DNA of 64,000 nucleotides from Stieleria marina (GCA_007741555.1 CP036526.1:2542001-2606000), one strand, 5' to 3'; positions 1 through 9,717 are shown, numbered from the stretch's first letter. Translations and numbers: made by a program. Notes: generated from the sequence alone by a model not told the origin.

Positions 1-2
1 CC

Positions 3-626
3 GGGCTGATTGTTCCTCATCCTCGCTACACCGCGCGGCAGTTTGTGCTCAAGCCCGCCTGTGACGTGGCGGCACACTACCGCGACCCGCGTTTTGGATG
101 GACGTTGGCAAGGCTGACGGAGCATGTTTCTGCTGGCAATGCTTCGATCGCTTTGGTGGGCGGCGATGCAAAGACGCGTGGAGAGTTGTGTGATCGCTTG
201 GCCGACGAGCATGGCATTCAAACGTACGCCGCGACGCCAATGGCACCCTCGATGCCCGTGGTGGGCAATGCTCCCGCGGCGGTTCGGCCAGCTGACAGCG
301 ACCTGCCGCTGGGGGAGCCGATCGAACACTGCGGCGATCAGCCATGGATTGCGGCTTATTTGCCAAAGTTGCCGATAGATGCTGATCCGGCGAGCGATGC
401 GGTCAATTCACCGTCCGTCCCACGTCTGGTGGCGCGTCTGCAGCGAGCCACCGAAGAGACTCGCTGGCCGGCGCCGCATCAGATTTGGCCCGGCGGATGG
501 GAATGGCCTGAGTATCGCCTGGAAGTCGACGATTTGGCTTGGGCGGTTACCGAACTAGTGTCAGCGCTGGACTCGATGCGGTGCGAAGTCACGCCGGTGA
601 CTGACGATGGCCGCTGGTGGGAGTGA
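3..626 (+). CDS. folK: HPPK-like protein (folate pathway), 5' end missing
   Basis: The frame is open from the first bases of the window, so the N-terminus lies upstream. The first residues contain IPHPR-like 'VPHPRYTARQFVLKP', the hallmark C-terminal stretch of 6-hydroxymethyl-7,8-dihydropterin pyrophosphokinase, which transfers pyrophosphate from ATP to the pterin in folate synthesis. After this the protein continues for about 150 residues beyond a normal HPPK end. That tail starts with a degenerate P-loop-like segment (ALVGGDAKTRGEL) and ends with a Trp/Pro-rich stretch and 'ALDSMRCEV'. I read it as a fused extra domain, possibly a decayed deoxynucleoside-kinase-like module, which is inference only. 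A GTG at 45 is an internal codon, not the start. The HPPK call rests on one motif; the tail function is unknown. Confidence 0.7.
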   Translation, partial: GLIVPHPRYTARQFVLKPACDVAAHYRDPRFGWTLARLTEHVSAGNASIALVGGDAKTRGELCDRLADEHGIQTYAATPMAPSMPVVGNAPAAVRPADSDLPLGEPIEHCGDQPWIAAYLPKLPIDADPASDAVNSPSVPRLVARLQRATEETRWPAPHQIWPGGWEWPEYRLEVDDLAWAVTELVSALDSMRCEVTPVTDDGRWWE

Positions 627-1005
627 AATTCATCCCGCTGTTGGCTTTTTGGCCGCTGCTTTCGTTCGCTGCGTTGATTTAGGTGGCGAAATTTTGGAGC
701 CGGACTGTGGAGATGATCTGGCTTTGCGCAGAGTGCGAAGTTGCGTCGACTTCGCGAGATGCGGTAGCTCCAAGGCGTCCGATTGGGCCACTTTTGGCGC
801 ACGATTGCGCAAGCTGCGGCGACTTGTCGCGACTTGCGTACCAACTGCGACGAAATAATCTGCGTCACAATGTCGCTTGAATGCATGCTGCCCTTGTCAG
901 CACGATAGTCCTCGCATGATACTGTGCGACAACTGGCACGGTCGCCATTTTTGATAGCCCTTTTCGTGAAATTTTCGGGCCGCTGATCGCGGTTTCTTAT
1001 CCATC
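627..1005. other. Intergenic region upstream of the respiratory cluster
   Basis: No credible gene is seen in these 379 bases; the short frames here look like chance. There is a perfect 7-bp hairpin (735-741 with 749-755, arms GCGAAGT/ACTTCGC, 7-nt loop), about 110 nt after the folK-like stop, without a U-tract. The 3' half holds a promoter-like pair at 894-923. The long spacing and absence of another gene suggest that the main promoter and leader of the ACIII operon are here. Confidence 0.5.
894..923 (+). promoter_or_regulatory. Candidate sigma70-type promoter for the ACIII/cox operon
   Basis: TTGTCA at 894-899 and GATACT at 918-923 are separated by 18 bases, close to a housekeeping promoter. 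Transcription from here would give a leader of about 75 nt before the actA ATG at 1006. Only visual matching supports this; planctomycete promoter consensus is not well established. Confidence 0.3.
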
Positions 1006-1695
1006 ATGCAACGGTTTTTGTTTCCACGTTGGACCAATCCTTTCCTGCTCGTGTTAGGTGCTGCCATTGCCGGTGGCGGCCTTTTTGCGGCTGCGATGGG
1101 CGGTTTGGTTACCGACCCAGTGACGCTGAACATCGGCTATCAGCCTGAGCAGCCAGTTCCATTTAGTCACGCGATCCACGCGGGGCAACTAAAAATGGAT
1201 TGTCGCTATTGTCACAACACGGTCTTTGATGCGGCTCACGCGGCGATACCACCGACCGCGACCTGTATCAATTGCCACAGCCCGGCTTCGGATCAAGGTC
1301 AGACCGCCTTGGCTGCCGTGCATGCCGCCAGTGATAAATTGGCTCCCATCCACGAAAGTTGGGAAACCGGCAAGAGCATGGCATGGAAACGTGTGCACAA
1401 CTTGCCCGAGTACGTGTATTTCAATCACGCCGCTCACGTGAACTCCGGCGTTAGCTGTAAAACCTGTCATGGTCGTATCGACCAGATGGAAGTCGTCTAT
1501 CAGCACGAGCAGTTGTCGATGGCTTGGTGCATCACTTGCCACCGAAACCCGGATCCTCACCTGCGACCCAAAGAGTTTGTGACCAAGCTGGATTGGAAAC
1601 CGCCAGCAGATTGGGACCAAGAAGCCTTCGCAGCGCGAGTTCGCGAAGAACAGAACATTCATCCGCAAGTTAGTTGTGCGATCTGTCACCGGTAA
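1006..1695 (+). CDS. actA: ActA: pentahaem cytochrome c of alternative complex III
   Basis: This 229-residue protein has one N-terminal membrane segment (about residues 10-33) and five CxxCH haem-binding motifs at residues 66-70, 87-91, 151-155, 175-179 and 224-228, the last almost at the C-terminus. Five haems and a single anchor match the ActA subunit of alternative complex III, which passes electrons from the iron-sulfur subunit towards the terminal cytochrome on the periplasmic face. It is the first gene of the cluster, 105 nt ahead of actB. The ATG is the only sensible start because it immediately precedes the membrane segment. No Shine-Dalgarno sequence is visible before it. Confidence 0.93.
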   Translation: MQRFLFPRWTNPFLLVLGAAIAGGGLFAAAMGGLVTDPVTLNIGYQPEQPVPFSHAIHAGQLKMDCRYCHNTVFDAAHAAIPPTATCINCHSPASDQGQTALAAVHAASDKLAPIHESWETGKSMAWKRVHNLPEYVYFNHAAHVNSGVSCKTCHGRIDQMEVVYQHEQLSMAWCITCHRNPDPHLRPKEFVTKLDWKPPADWDQEAFAARVREEQNIHPQVSCAICHR

Positions 1696-1800
1696 CGGCG
1701 ACCAGTAAACCTGATTTAGCGACGCAAGTGTCAACTGCGGTTTTGCCCAGTTGCTTTGCAAACGAAACACATATCACCTCCATCGAAGTCACTTTTCGTT

Positions 1801-4800
1801 ATGACCTCTTACGAACTACCTCAGTTGCCCCAAGCAAACGCGTTGCCGCAAGCAAAAGCGTCACCGGCTAACGCTTCGGAAAACAACGGTACTACTGAGC
1901 GTCCTCGCTACTGGCGAAGTCTTTCGGAGCTGAACAGTGACGAAACATTCGTAAACGATTTTCTGCACCGCGAATTTCCCGTCGCGGCATCGGAATTTCC
2001 CGAAGGCGTCTCGCGGCGTCGTTGGATGAAACTGATGGGCGCTTCGATGGCGATGGCTGGCGTCGCTGGTTGTCGCTACCCCGAGGAAGCCATCGCGCCG
2101 TTTGTTGTTCGCCCGGAAGGCCGGATTCCTGGTGAGTCGTATTCGCGTGCAACGAATTTCGAGCTGGCCGACCGCGTCTACAACTTGCTGATCAGCAACG
2201 TTGACGGTCGTCCGCTTAAGATCGAACCCAATAACGATCACCCCACCGGCGGCGGCACCGATGCTTACGCTCAAGCTTCGATCCTCAGTCTTTATGATCC
2301 GGATCGATCACGCGGCGACGAGGGTTTCTTGCGTCACAAGAAAGACGGCGGCACGCGTCGTTTTGAAGTGAACTGGGACGAATTCGATACTTACGGCAGC
2401 AATCTCGTAAAATCGCTCGGCAGCGGTGCTCGGTTTGGCGTGCTCGTCGGGCCTACTTCTTCGCCATCGACGGTGCGGATGTTAAAGGCACTGAAAAAGC
2501 GATTGCCTGAGTCCACTTTGGCTCGCTACGACGGCGTCTGGGGCGACGCGATGCGAGTTGCAACGACCAGGACGCTCGGCAAGCCTGCTCAGCAGGTGCT
2601 TGATTTGGGCAAGGCAAAGGTCATTGTCGCGATCCAGGCAGACATTTTGGGCGCTGACATTGGCATGGTGCAAAACGCCAGTGCGTTCTCGACGCGGCGT
2701 GATCCCGTCAACGGCGACATGAACCGTTTGTACGTCGTCGAAGGTGGTTATTCACAAACGGGTGCGACCGCCGACGCTCGATTAGCGATTCGTCCAAGTC
2801 AGATGAAGGCGTTTATCGCTGAGCTTGGTCGTCGTGTGGCTGCGATGAAATCTGGCGAAGCTCACAGTCATGGGGATCAGAGCAAACCCTACGATGAGCT
2901 TTCCGCCGAGGATCGTATGGAACGATTCTTGGACGCCGTTGCACACGATGTTGCCGACGCGGGTGGCGAAGCAGTCGTTGTGGTCGGCGATCACTTGGGT
3001 GCCGAAGCGATTTCCGCTGGCATCCAAATGAACAAAACGCTGGGCTCGTTCGGATCGCTTCAGTCGTTCCGCCCACAAGTCGACGGTGACCTGGGGGACA
3101 CGGTATCGCTGAGCGATATGGCCACCAAGATGAACGCTGGCGAGCTTGATAGCGTGCTGATTATCGGCGTCAATCCAATTTCGACCGCTCCCGGCGACGT
3201 CGATTTTGCCGCCGCTCTGTCGAACGTCGCTGAGTCGATTTACCTCAGTGAGTATGACGACGAAACCGGAGTCGCCTGTAAGTGGTCGATTCCGTTGGCG
3301 CACCCTTTGGAATCGTGGGGCGACGTGATCGACAGTCAAGGCAGCTACGGAGTTTGTCAGCCGCAAATTCTGCCGTTGCTGGGTGGACGTAGTGTCAGCG
3401 AAGTTTTGTCGGTGATGCTTGGTCAAGACAAAACGAGCGGCCTGGATATCACTCGGGCAACCGCCGATGAAGTGGCTGGAAGTTCGCTGAGTGATCGCCA
3501 GTGGCGAGCCTTGCTGCACGATGGTTTTTCAGGCGATATCAAAGGAGAAGCCGGTGACTTGTCGGTAGGTGGTGACGCAAACGAGCTCACTAGCGACGCA
3601 CCGGTTGCAGTCTCCGCCGACGACATCGATCAAAACGACTTTGACGTGATCTTTACGCCTGCCGATGGTCTGTACGACGGTCGCTTTGCCAACAATGGCT
3701 GGCTGCAAGAGATGCCGCAGTCGTTGACAAAAATGTCTTGGGACAACGCGGCGATCATGAGTCCTGCGTCGGCCAAGACGCTTGGCGTCAAGCATGGTTT
3801 GACGGTTGCGATTCGCGTCGGCGATGCAAAAGTTAAGTTGCCTGTTTACGAAATGCCTGGGTACGCACCCGGCGTCATTTCGGTCCAGCTGGGTTACGGC
3901 CGAACGGTCGTGGGCAATGTGGGCGGCAACCCAGATAAAGACGTTCCGATCGTGGGCGTCGATGTGTCGCCAATCCGCACGAGCGAATCGATGTTGGTTG
4001 CTTTGGGCGTCGAGGCACGTCCGGATTACACCGAGTACGAAATCGCCACGACTCAGGACCACTGGGCGATCGACGAAGGTGGCAAGCAAGAAACCGAGGA
4101 CCGAAGTTTCAACTTGGTTCGCGAGGGAACGTTGGCCTTGTTCGACAAAGTGCCAGGGTTTGCCGAAGCTCCTCCAAAAGAACCGCACGTTCCGCTTGTA
4201 GGTGATCACCAGTCGCCGTTTACCGAGCCGATTCACGACATCGAAGAGACGCCCGAAAACCAATTTGAAGAGCGTTTGCCTCAGTGGGGCATGGCGATCG
4301 ACCTGAGCAAGTGTGTCGGCTGCAACGCCTGTGTTGTCGCCTGCCAGAGCGAAAACAATGTGCCGATCGTGGGCCGCGAACAGATCTTGAACAGCCGCGA
4401 AATGCACTGGTTGCGACTGGATCGTTATTTCCAAGGTGACGCCGAAAACGCGGACATTGTTCAGCAGCCTGTCGCTTGCATGCACTGCGAAACGGCTCCT
4501 TGCGAGCAGGTTTGTCCGGTCGCTGCGACCGTTCATACGAAGGAAGGCCTTAACGCGATGGCCTACAACCGTTGTATCGGTACTCGTTACTGTGCCAATA
4601 ACTGCCCGTTCAAAGTTCGTCGATTCAATTACTTCAATTACAACGCGGACATCGGTGTCGGTTACGGCGTCGATTCTTTCCCCGGCAACATCGAATCGGC
4701 CAATCGCAAATTGCAAGCGTTGGTGATGAACCCTGAAGTCACCGTGCGTGGCCGAGGTGTCATGGAAAAGTGCACGTACTGTGTCCAGCGAATCGAAAAA

Positions 4801-5187
4801 GCCAAAATCGAAACTCGCAAAGATGGCGGTCGCCAGATCGAAGACGGCGACGTCGTGACGGCTTGCCAAGCGGCTTGTCCGTCCAAGGCCATCGAGTTCG
4901 GTAACTTGACCAATCCTGAATCGGCGGTGTCAAAGCAGCACGCTGATCCACGAAGCTACGGCATGTTGAGCCAGTTGAACGTCAAGCCACGTACCGAGTA
5001 CTTGGCCAAGGTTCGCAACACACCTGGTTCGCTGATGACGGCCGCACAGCTCAAAGACTTGGCAACGATCACCGCTCCGCACCACGGCGGACACGGAGAT
5101 CATGGTGACGACCACCACGGCGATGAGCACCATGACGGTGATGGTCACGAAGGTGATGATCACAAAAAAGAAGCCGCTCACGGATAG
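1801..5187 (+). CDS. actB: ActB: molybdopterin-oxidoreductase-like/iron-sulfur subunit of alternative complex III
   Basis: The protein of 1128 residues fuses a catalytically silent molybdopterin-oxidoreductase-like region with a ferredoxin-like region. The latter begins at Cys838 and carries four cysteine clusters (CVGCNAC, CMHCETAPCEQVC, CIGTRYCANNC, CTYC...CQAAC). This is the ActB arrangement. Near the N-terminus are the usual 'YWRSLSEL' segment, a Tat-like SRRRWMKLMG (71-80) and a lipobox ending at Cys91, so export and lipidation are likely. The C-terminal 35 residues are strikingly His/Asp/Gly-rich. I chose ATG 1801 because the conserved part follows it; an in-frame start at 1756 would add 15 residues. 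A hairpin follows the stop at 5203-5222. Confidence 0.93.
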   Translation: MTSYELPQLPQANALPQAKASPANASENNGTTERPRYWRSLSELNSDETFVNDFLHREFPVAASEFPEGVSRRRWMKLMGASMAMAGVAGCRYPEEAIAPFVVRPEGRIPGESYSRATNFELADRVYNLLISNVDGRPLKIEPNNDHPTGGGTDAYAQASILSLYDPDRSRGDEGFLRHKKDGGTRRFEVNWDEFDTYGSNLVKSLGSGARFGVLVGPTSSPSTVRMLKALKKRLPESTLARYDGVWGDAMRVATTRTLGKPAQQVLDLGKAKVIVAIQADILGADIGMVQNASAFSTRRDPVNGDMNRLYVVEGGYSQTGATADARLAIRPSQMKAFIAELGRRVAAMKSGEAHSHGDQSKPYDELSAEDRMERFLDAVAHDVADAGGEAVVVVGDHLGAEAISAGIQMNKTLGSFGSLQSFRPQVDGDLGDTVSLSDMATKMNAGELDSVLIIGVNPISTAPGDVDFAAALSNVAESIYLSEYDDETGVACKWSIPLAHPLESWGDVIDSQGSYGVCQPQILPLLGGRSVSEVLSVMLGQDKTSGLDITRATADEVAGSSLSDRQWRALLHDGFSGDIKGEAGDLSVGGDANELTSDAPVAVSADDIDQNDFDVIFTPADGLYDGRFANNGWLQEMPQSLTKMSWDNAAIMSPASAKTLGVKHGLTVAIRVGDAKVKLPVYEMPGYAPGVISVQLGYGRTVVGNVGGNPDKDVPIVGVDVSPIRTSESMLVALGVEARPDYTEYEIATTQDHWAIDEGGKQETEDRSFNLVREGTLALFDKVPGFAEAPPKEPHVPLVGDHQSPFTEPIHDIEETPENQFEERLPQWGMAIDLSKCVGCNACVVACQSENNVPIVGREQILNSREMHWLRLDRYFQGDAENADIVQQPVACMHCETAPCEQVCPVAATVHTKEGLNAMAYNRCIGTRYCANNCPFKVRRFNYFNYNADIGVGYGVDSFPGNIESANRKLQALVMNPEVTVRGRGVMEKCTYCVQRIEKAKIETRKDGGRQIEDGDVVTACQAACPSKAIEFGNLTNPESAVSKQHADPRSYGMLSQLNVKPRTEYLAKVRNTPGSLMTAAQLKDLATITAPHHGGHGDHGDDHHGDEHHDGDGHEGDDHKKEAAHG

Positions 5188-5202
5188 CGTACCGACGATT
5201 GC

Positions 5203-5222
5203 GGAATTGAGATTTCAATTCC
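5203..5222 (+). promoter_or_regulatory. Hairpin between actB and actC
   Basis: Perfect 8-bp inverted repeat (GGAATTGA with TCAATTCC) around the tetraloop GATT, 16 nt after the actB stop and about 45 nt before actC. There is no U-run after it, so termination is unlikely; processing, stability or partial attenuation is possible. Confidence 0.55.
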
Positions 5223-5267
5223 CGTATAGCAGAACTCAACGAAACTTCCTTTCAGTAGATTTGACAC

Positions 5268-6695
5268 ATGTCATTAGCCATTCCCAACGGATTGGATAAC
5301 ACCGTCGAAAAACCTGGCCAACGCGCGCCGTTGGTGCTTGGCGATACGACCTACCACGACATTACCGAAACGGTTTGTCAGGTGGCTGAACGACCACCTA
5401 GCAAGAGCTGGGTCGCTGGTTTTCTGGTCGCGTTTGCCCTGCTGCAAATGCTGGGTCTGACGATCGCGTACCTGCTGTACACCGGTGTTGGCGTCTGGGG
5501 AAACCGGTCGCCGATTTTCTGGGGCTGGCCGATTGTGAACTTCGTGTTCTGGGTCGGTATCGGTCACGCGGGAACACTGATCAGTGCAATCCTGTTTCTG
5601 TTCCGCCAGGAATGGCGCACCAGTATTAACCGTGCTGCCGAAGCGATGACGATCTTTGCGGTCGCCTGTGCGGGCACGTTTCCGGGGATCCACGTTGGTC
5701 GTGCTTGGCTGGCATTTTGGTTGGCTCCGTATCCCAGTTTGAATCTATGGATGTGGCCTCAATTCCGCAGCCCGTTGCTGTGGGACGTTTTTGCGGTCAG
5801 TACTTACGGAACGGTTTCATTGCTGTTTTGGTACATGGGCATGGTTCCCGACTTGGCAACGTTCCGTGACCGGTCGACCAATAAATGGCGACGTATGGCC
5901 TATGGCCTGCTTTCGCTTGGGTGGTCCGGTTCATCGCGTCACTGGATGCGTTACGAAAAAGCTTACGCCTTGCTGGCTGCGTTCGCCGCGCCGCTGGTGC
6001 TTTCGGTGCACACGATCGTTTCGTTTGACTTTGCGGTTTCGCAAGTTCCCGGTTGGCACACAACGATCTTCCCGCCTTACTTTGTCGCCGGTGCGATCTT
6101 CAGTGGTTTTGCAATGGTGCTGACTCTGATGGTTCCTGCACGAAGCATGCTGGGGCTCGAAAAACTGATCACGATTCGGCACATGGACAACATGTGCAAA
6201 ATCATTCTCGCAACGGGATCGATCGTCGGACTTGCTTACGGAACCGAATTCTTCATCGCTTGGTACGGCCAAGTCGGCGAAGAGCAATTCGCGTTTACCA
6301 ACCGTGCGTTCGGACCGTACTGGTGGGCTTATTGGACGATGGTCACTTGCAACGTGATCAGCCCGCAGTTGTTCTGGTTCAAGAAGTTCCGCACGACGCC
6401 GTGGATCATTGTTGTGATCACGATATTTGTGAACATCGGAATGTGGTTTGAACGATTCGTCATCGTTTGCACCAGCCTTTCGCGTGACTACCTGCCAAGT
6501 GCTTGGGCGTATTTCTCGCCAACTTGGGTGGACTGGGCCATGCTGATCGGTTCGTTCGGATTGTTCTTTACACTGTTCCTGTTGTTCTGCCGACTGATGC
6601 CGGTGATCAACATGTCCGAAACCAAATCAACTTTAGCCAAGCAATACCACATGGCTCATCTCGATGATGACCATGCGGCTGCTACCGAACATTAA
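5268..6695 (+). CDS. actC: ActC: NrfD/PsrC-like membrane subunit of alternative complex III
   Basis: The 475-residue product is strongly hydrophobic, with about ten membrane helices, and belongs to the NrfD/PsrC family. In alternative complex III this subunit forms the quinol-binding membrane site beside ActB. Recognisable stretches include '[23 protein letters not shown]', typical of ActC. The C-terminus is a short soluble tail with several His and Asp residues. It lies 80 nt after actB and 93 nt before the actDE fusion, in the same direction. The region before the ATG is G-poor and has no ribosome binding site. Confidence 0.92.
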   Translation: MSLAIPNGLDNTVEKPGQRAPLVLGDTTYHDITETVCQVAERPPSKSWVAGFLVAFALLQMLGLTIAYLLYTGVGVWGNRSPIFWGWPIVNFVFWVGIGHAGTLISAILFLFRQEWRTSINRAAEAMTIFAVACAGTFPGIHVGRAWLAFWLAPYPSLNLWMWPQFRSPLLWDVFAVSTYGTVSLLFWYMGMVPDLATFRDRSTNKWRRMAYGLLSLGWSGSSRHWMRYEKAYALLAAFAAPLVLSVHTIVSFDFAVSQVPGWHTTIFPPYFVAGAIFSGFAMVLTLMVPARSMLGLEKLITIRHMDNMCKIILATGSIVGLAYGTEFFIAWYGQVGEEQFAFTNRAFGPYWWAYWTMVTCNVISPQLFWFKKFRTTPWIIVVITIFVNIGMWFERFVIVCTSLSRDYLPSAWAYFSPTWVDWAMLIGSFGLFFTLFLLFCRLMPVINMSETKSTLAKQYHMAHLDDDHAAATEH

Positions 6696-6707
6696 GAAGA
6701 TGGTCGT

Positions 6708-6749
6708 GGATTGCTTCGGCAATCCAACGCTCTGATCGCTCGCGATCAG
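6708..6749 (+). promoter_or_regulatory. Tandem hairpins between actC and actDE
   Basis: Two perfect hairpins stand side by side. The first is GGATTGC-TTCG-GCAATCC (6708-6725), a 7-bp stem closed by a UUCG tetraloop. The second is CTGATCG-CTCG-CGATCAG (6732-6749), also 7 bp. They begin 12 nt after the actC stop. No U-tract follows. Confidence 0.6.
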
Positions 6750-6788
6750 CAACCTTGTCGACTTGCCTTTTTTCAACACGATATTTAG

Positions 6789-8225
6789 ATGTCAGCCAGC
6801 GAAACTGCTACCGAAACCGTTAGCGAATCCGAAAAGAAGATCCACGGAGTCACCGCCGAATTTACGTCGGTCGACACGCTATTGGCTGCTTGTCGCCGCG
6901 TTCGCGACGCCGGGTATACCAAAACGGATGCGTTCGCGCCGTTTGCCGTTCACGGCATCGACAAGGCATTGGGCATCAAGCCAACTGTGCTGCCTTGGAT
7001 CGCACTGATTGGCGGAGTGACGGGAGTCACTGTCGCGTTGTGCATGCAGATTTGGATGAACGCGATTGACTACCCGTACATCATCTCGGGAAAACCATTC
7101 ATCTCGCTTCCGGCGTTTATCCCGGTCGCGTTCGAGTTGACAATTTTGTTGGCATCGTTCGGTGCGTTTTTCGGAATGTGGGCACTCAACGGGCTGCCAC
7201 GGTTCAGCAACCCGATGTTTACCAATCCGCGGTTTGACCGAGTCACCGACGATACGTTCTTCTTGTTCGTCGACTCCAAAGACGAGCGATTTGACCAAGC
7301 CGGCGTCGAGAGATTGTTCGCCGACTGTGGTGGCGAACACATCGATACGGTGGTCGAAGACGACAGCCCTACTAAAGTGCCAAGCTTTTTGATCGTCGCC
7401 TGGCTCGTTAGCGTCGCGCTTTCGATTATCCCGCTATTGATCGTCGCAAAGATGCGAGTCACGAATAGTTCGTCGCCTCGGTTTCATATTTTCTTTGACA
7501 TGGACTTCTCGCCTGCTCGCGACGCTCAGCAGACCACTTCGATCTTTGCCGATAATCGTGCCGCCCGACCGGACATTCCCGGCACAGTGGCTCGCGGACA
7601 AGTGCAGGACCTGAGTTTTACCACCGGCATTGAAAAGCTCAGCAGCAACGCACCCAAACCGTCCGAGCATTTGGTCGCGTTTATGCAAGAGTCCGACGAC
7701 AGCAAAACGACCGGCGGCGCAGCACAGAAAAGTGTGATGGATACGACCGTCTGGTTGGACAAGAACCCACGCAAAGTGGACGCCAGTTTGCTTGAACGTG
7801 GTCAACAACAATTCGGAATTTACTGCTCCGTCTGCCACGGTATGAATGGCGGTGGAAACGGGCTGGTCAACCAACGAGCACAGAAACTGTCGCAGTCGAC
7901 TTGGATCCAGCCATCATCGCTGCATCAAGAAACGCTTTACAGTGACAAATATCCTGACGGCAAGCTGTTTAGCACGATCACCAACGGTATTCGTAAAATG
8001 CCGGGATATGCAGGACAAATCAAAGCCAAAGATCGCTGGGCAATTGTTGCCTATGTGCGAGCACTGCAGCAGAGTCAAAACGCTTCGATTGACTTGGTGC
8101 CACAAGCAAAACGCGCTAGCTTGGAAAAAGAAAAAGCCGGAGTCGAAAAGCGGCTAAAGGAAGAAGCGGAAGAAGCACAAAAGAAAGCTGGCGAGTCAAA
8201 GAAAGACAGTCCGAAGCCAGCCTAA
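6789..8225 (+). CDS. ActD-ActE fusion of alternative complex III (DUF3341 + monohaem cytochrome c)
   Basis: The first about 190 of 478 residues match ActD (DUF3341): a soluble start followed by two membrane helices around residues 75-140. A third helix (about 200-220) leads into a periplasmic part with the ActE signature 'MDFSPARDAQQ...FADNRAARPDIPGTVARG' and one haem motif CSVCH at 346-350, followed by Met-containing 'GIRKMPGYAGQI' as probable axial ligand region. The C-terminus is a charged Lys/Glu/Ala coil. In well-studied complexes ActD and ActE are separate proteins, so one chain here should carry both roles. ATG 6789 is taken as start. It sits between actC and actF, the expected place for both subunits. 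Confidence 0.88.
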   Translation: MSASETATETVSESEKKIHGVTAEFTSVDTLLAACRRVRDAGYTKTDAFAPFAVHGIDKALGIKPTVLPWIALIGGVTGVTVALCMQIWMNAIDYPYIISGKPFISLPAFIPVAFELTILLASFGAFFGMWALNGLPRFSNPMFTNPRFDRVTDDTFFLFVDSKDERFDQAGVERLFADCGGEHIDTVVEDDSPTKVPSFLIVAWLVSVALSIIPLLIVAKMRVTNSSSPRFHIFFDMDFSPARDAQQTTSIFADNRAARPDIPGTVARGQVQDLSFTTGIEKLSSNAPKPSEHLVAFMQESDDSKTTGGAAQKSVMDTTVWLDKNPRKVDASLLERGQQQFGIYCSVCHGMNGGGNGLVNQRAQKLSQSTWIQPSSLHQETLYSDKYPDGKLFSTITNGIRKMPGYAGQIKAKDRWAIVAYVRALQQSQNASIDLVPQAKRASLEKEKAGVEKRLKEEAEEAQKKAGESKKDSPKPA

Positions 8226-8242
8226 CTGGGGCAGACCCACAC

Positions 8243-8309
8243 GCTCGTTCGCGAGCTGAATGGATCTTTGCAAAAGATTCTGTCAACGAAGGAATCTCTT
8301 GCGAGATTC
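8243..8309 (+). promoter_or_regulatory. Three consecutive hairpins between actDE and actF
   Basis: Stem 1 is GCTCG-TTCG-CGAGC (8243-8256). Stem 2 pairs ATCTTT (8264-8269) with AAAGAT (8273-8278). Stem 3 is GAATCTC-TTGC-GAGATTC (8292-8309). All pairings are perfect and the cluster fills half of the gap of 132 nt. A G-poor leader of about 45 nt follows up to the actF ATG. Confidence 0.55.
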
Positions 8310-8357
8310 ACCACCAAATCATTTTCAAACGCAACCAAGTAAATCAGTTCAACCAAG

Positions 8358-9632
8358 ATGTCTGAACACGCACCTGTGGTAGTGAAGCCGGCCGATCACG
8401 AGGCCTTCAAATTGCCCGCCTCCCTTTCTGCGCTCGGACTGCCACTTTGCATTGGTGGTGCCATCGCTCTGTTCGTCGGTCTTGGGCTGGGATATTCCAG
8501 CGTGAGCGCCAAGTTCGGAATGTCGGCGTACCTGACTGCGTTCATGTATTGCTTTACGATCGTGATGGGATCGTTGTTTTTCGTGCTGATTCAGCATCTT
8601 AGTCGTGCAGGCTGGAGCGTCGTGGTTCGCCGCGTCGCTGAACTGATGATGATGATGATCGTTCCGTTGGCCGTTTTGTTTCTGCCAATCTTGGCGACAT
8701 TGTTCACTGGCGAAGGCGTTTTGTACCGCTGGGACTCGTCGACGTTTTGGGCTGATGCTCATATCGCTGACGAAGTAGTTGCCAACAAGACGGGATACCT
8801 CAGCCAAGGCTTCTTTGCGATCCGCGCGGTGTTTTACTTCGCCGTTTGGTGTTTCCTTGCCTACTACTTCTTTAAGAAGAGTACTGACCAAGATGAGACG
8901 GGCGAGAAAGCAGCGACGGATCAAATGCAGTGGTGGAGCGGTCCCGCCGTCATGGCTTTTTCGGGAACTCTTTCGTTCGCCGCGTTTGACTGGGTGATGA
9001 GCCTGTCGCCTATGTGGTTTTCGACCATGTTTGGCGTTTACATTTTCGCCGGTTCGATTTTGTCAGCCCACTGTGCTATCGCGGCGGGAACATACTTGCT
9101 GCAAAGCAAAGGTGCTCTGAAAGATGAAGTCACGGTTGAACACTACCACGACCTCGGAAAACTGATCTTCGGGTTTGTTTTCTTCTGGACCTACATTTCG
9201 TTCAGCCAATTCATGCTGATCTGGTACGGCAACATTCCGGAGGAAACCGAATGGTTCTTCGTCCGCCAGCAAGAGACTTGGGTGACGGTTGCGTTTGTGT
9301 TGATTGGGCTGCACTGGTTGTTGCCATTCTTGGGCACGATGAGCATTCATGTTCGCCGCAAACCGTTTTTGGTTTTCTGTTGGGCCTGCTATATCCTAGT
9401 GATGCACTACTTTGACGTTTACTGGATGATCATGCCCGAAGCGTACTCTGGAATCCACGGTGACGCTTATGCCACGGCTGGTGGAGCGATTGGAGTCGTT
9501 TCCAGCCTGCTGTGTGTTGTTGGCATGGCAGCACTTTTGGTCGGCGTGATTTTGAAATTGGCGACTCAGACCAAGGTTGCCGCGATCCGCGATCCGCGTT
9601 TCCGCGAATCGATGGCTTTCGAGAACATTTAA
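8358..9632 (+). CDS. actF: ActF: second NrfD-like quinone-site membrane subunit of alternative complex III
   Basis: A 424-residue polytopic protein with about ten helices, related to ActC and fitting ActF, the second NrfD-like membrane subunit. Conserved-looking segments are 'QHLSRAGWSVVVRR', 'FDWVMSLSPMWFSTMFGVY' and 'WTYISFSQFMLIWYGNIPEET', which recur in ActF proteins. Position after actD/actE agrees. Its role is structural and in proton/quinone handling of the complex. The upstream 40 nt are rich in A and C and lack a ribosome binding site. Confidence 0.9.
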   Translation: MSEHAPVVVKPADHEAFKLPASLSALGLPLCIGGAIALFVGLGLGYSSVSAKFGMSAYLTAFMYCFTIVMGSLFFVLIQHLSRAGWSVVVRRVAELMMMMIVPLAVLFLPILATLFTGEGVLYRWDSSTFWADAHIADEVVANKTGYLSQGFFAIRAVFYFAVWCFLAYYFFKKSTDQDETGEKAATDQMQWWSGPAVMAFSGTLSFAAFDWVMSLSPMWFSTMFGVYIFAGSILSAHCAIAAGTYLLQSKGALKDEVTVEHYHDLGKLIFGFVFFWTYISFSQFMLIWYGNIPEETEWFFVRQQETWVTVAFVLIGLHWLLPFLGTMSIHVRRKPFLVFCWACYILVMHYFDVYWMIMPEAYSGIHGDAYATAGGAIGVVSSLLCVVGMAALLVGVILKLATQTKVAAIRDPRFRESMAFENI

Positions 9633-9717
9633 TTTTGACGACTTAGACACAGCGGTCGGTCGATTCCGAACGCTCCCCGACGCGATATTCAACCACAACT
9701 TTTTCAGCAGACAAACG

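Noticed and set aside
607-858. Small frame after the folK-like gene
   Set aside because: Starts inside the previous gene and has no known features or ribosome binding site.
3529-4869. 446-residue frame on the minus strand opposite actB
   Set aside because: It has no recognisable domain and mirrors the codon pattern of actB, which is a certain gene.
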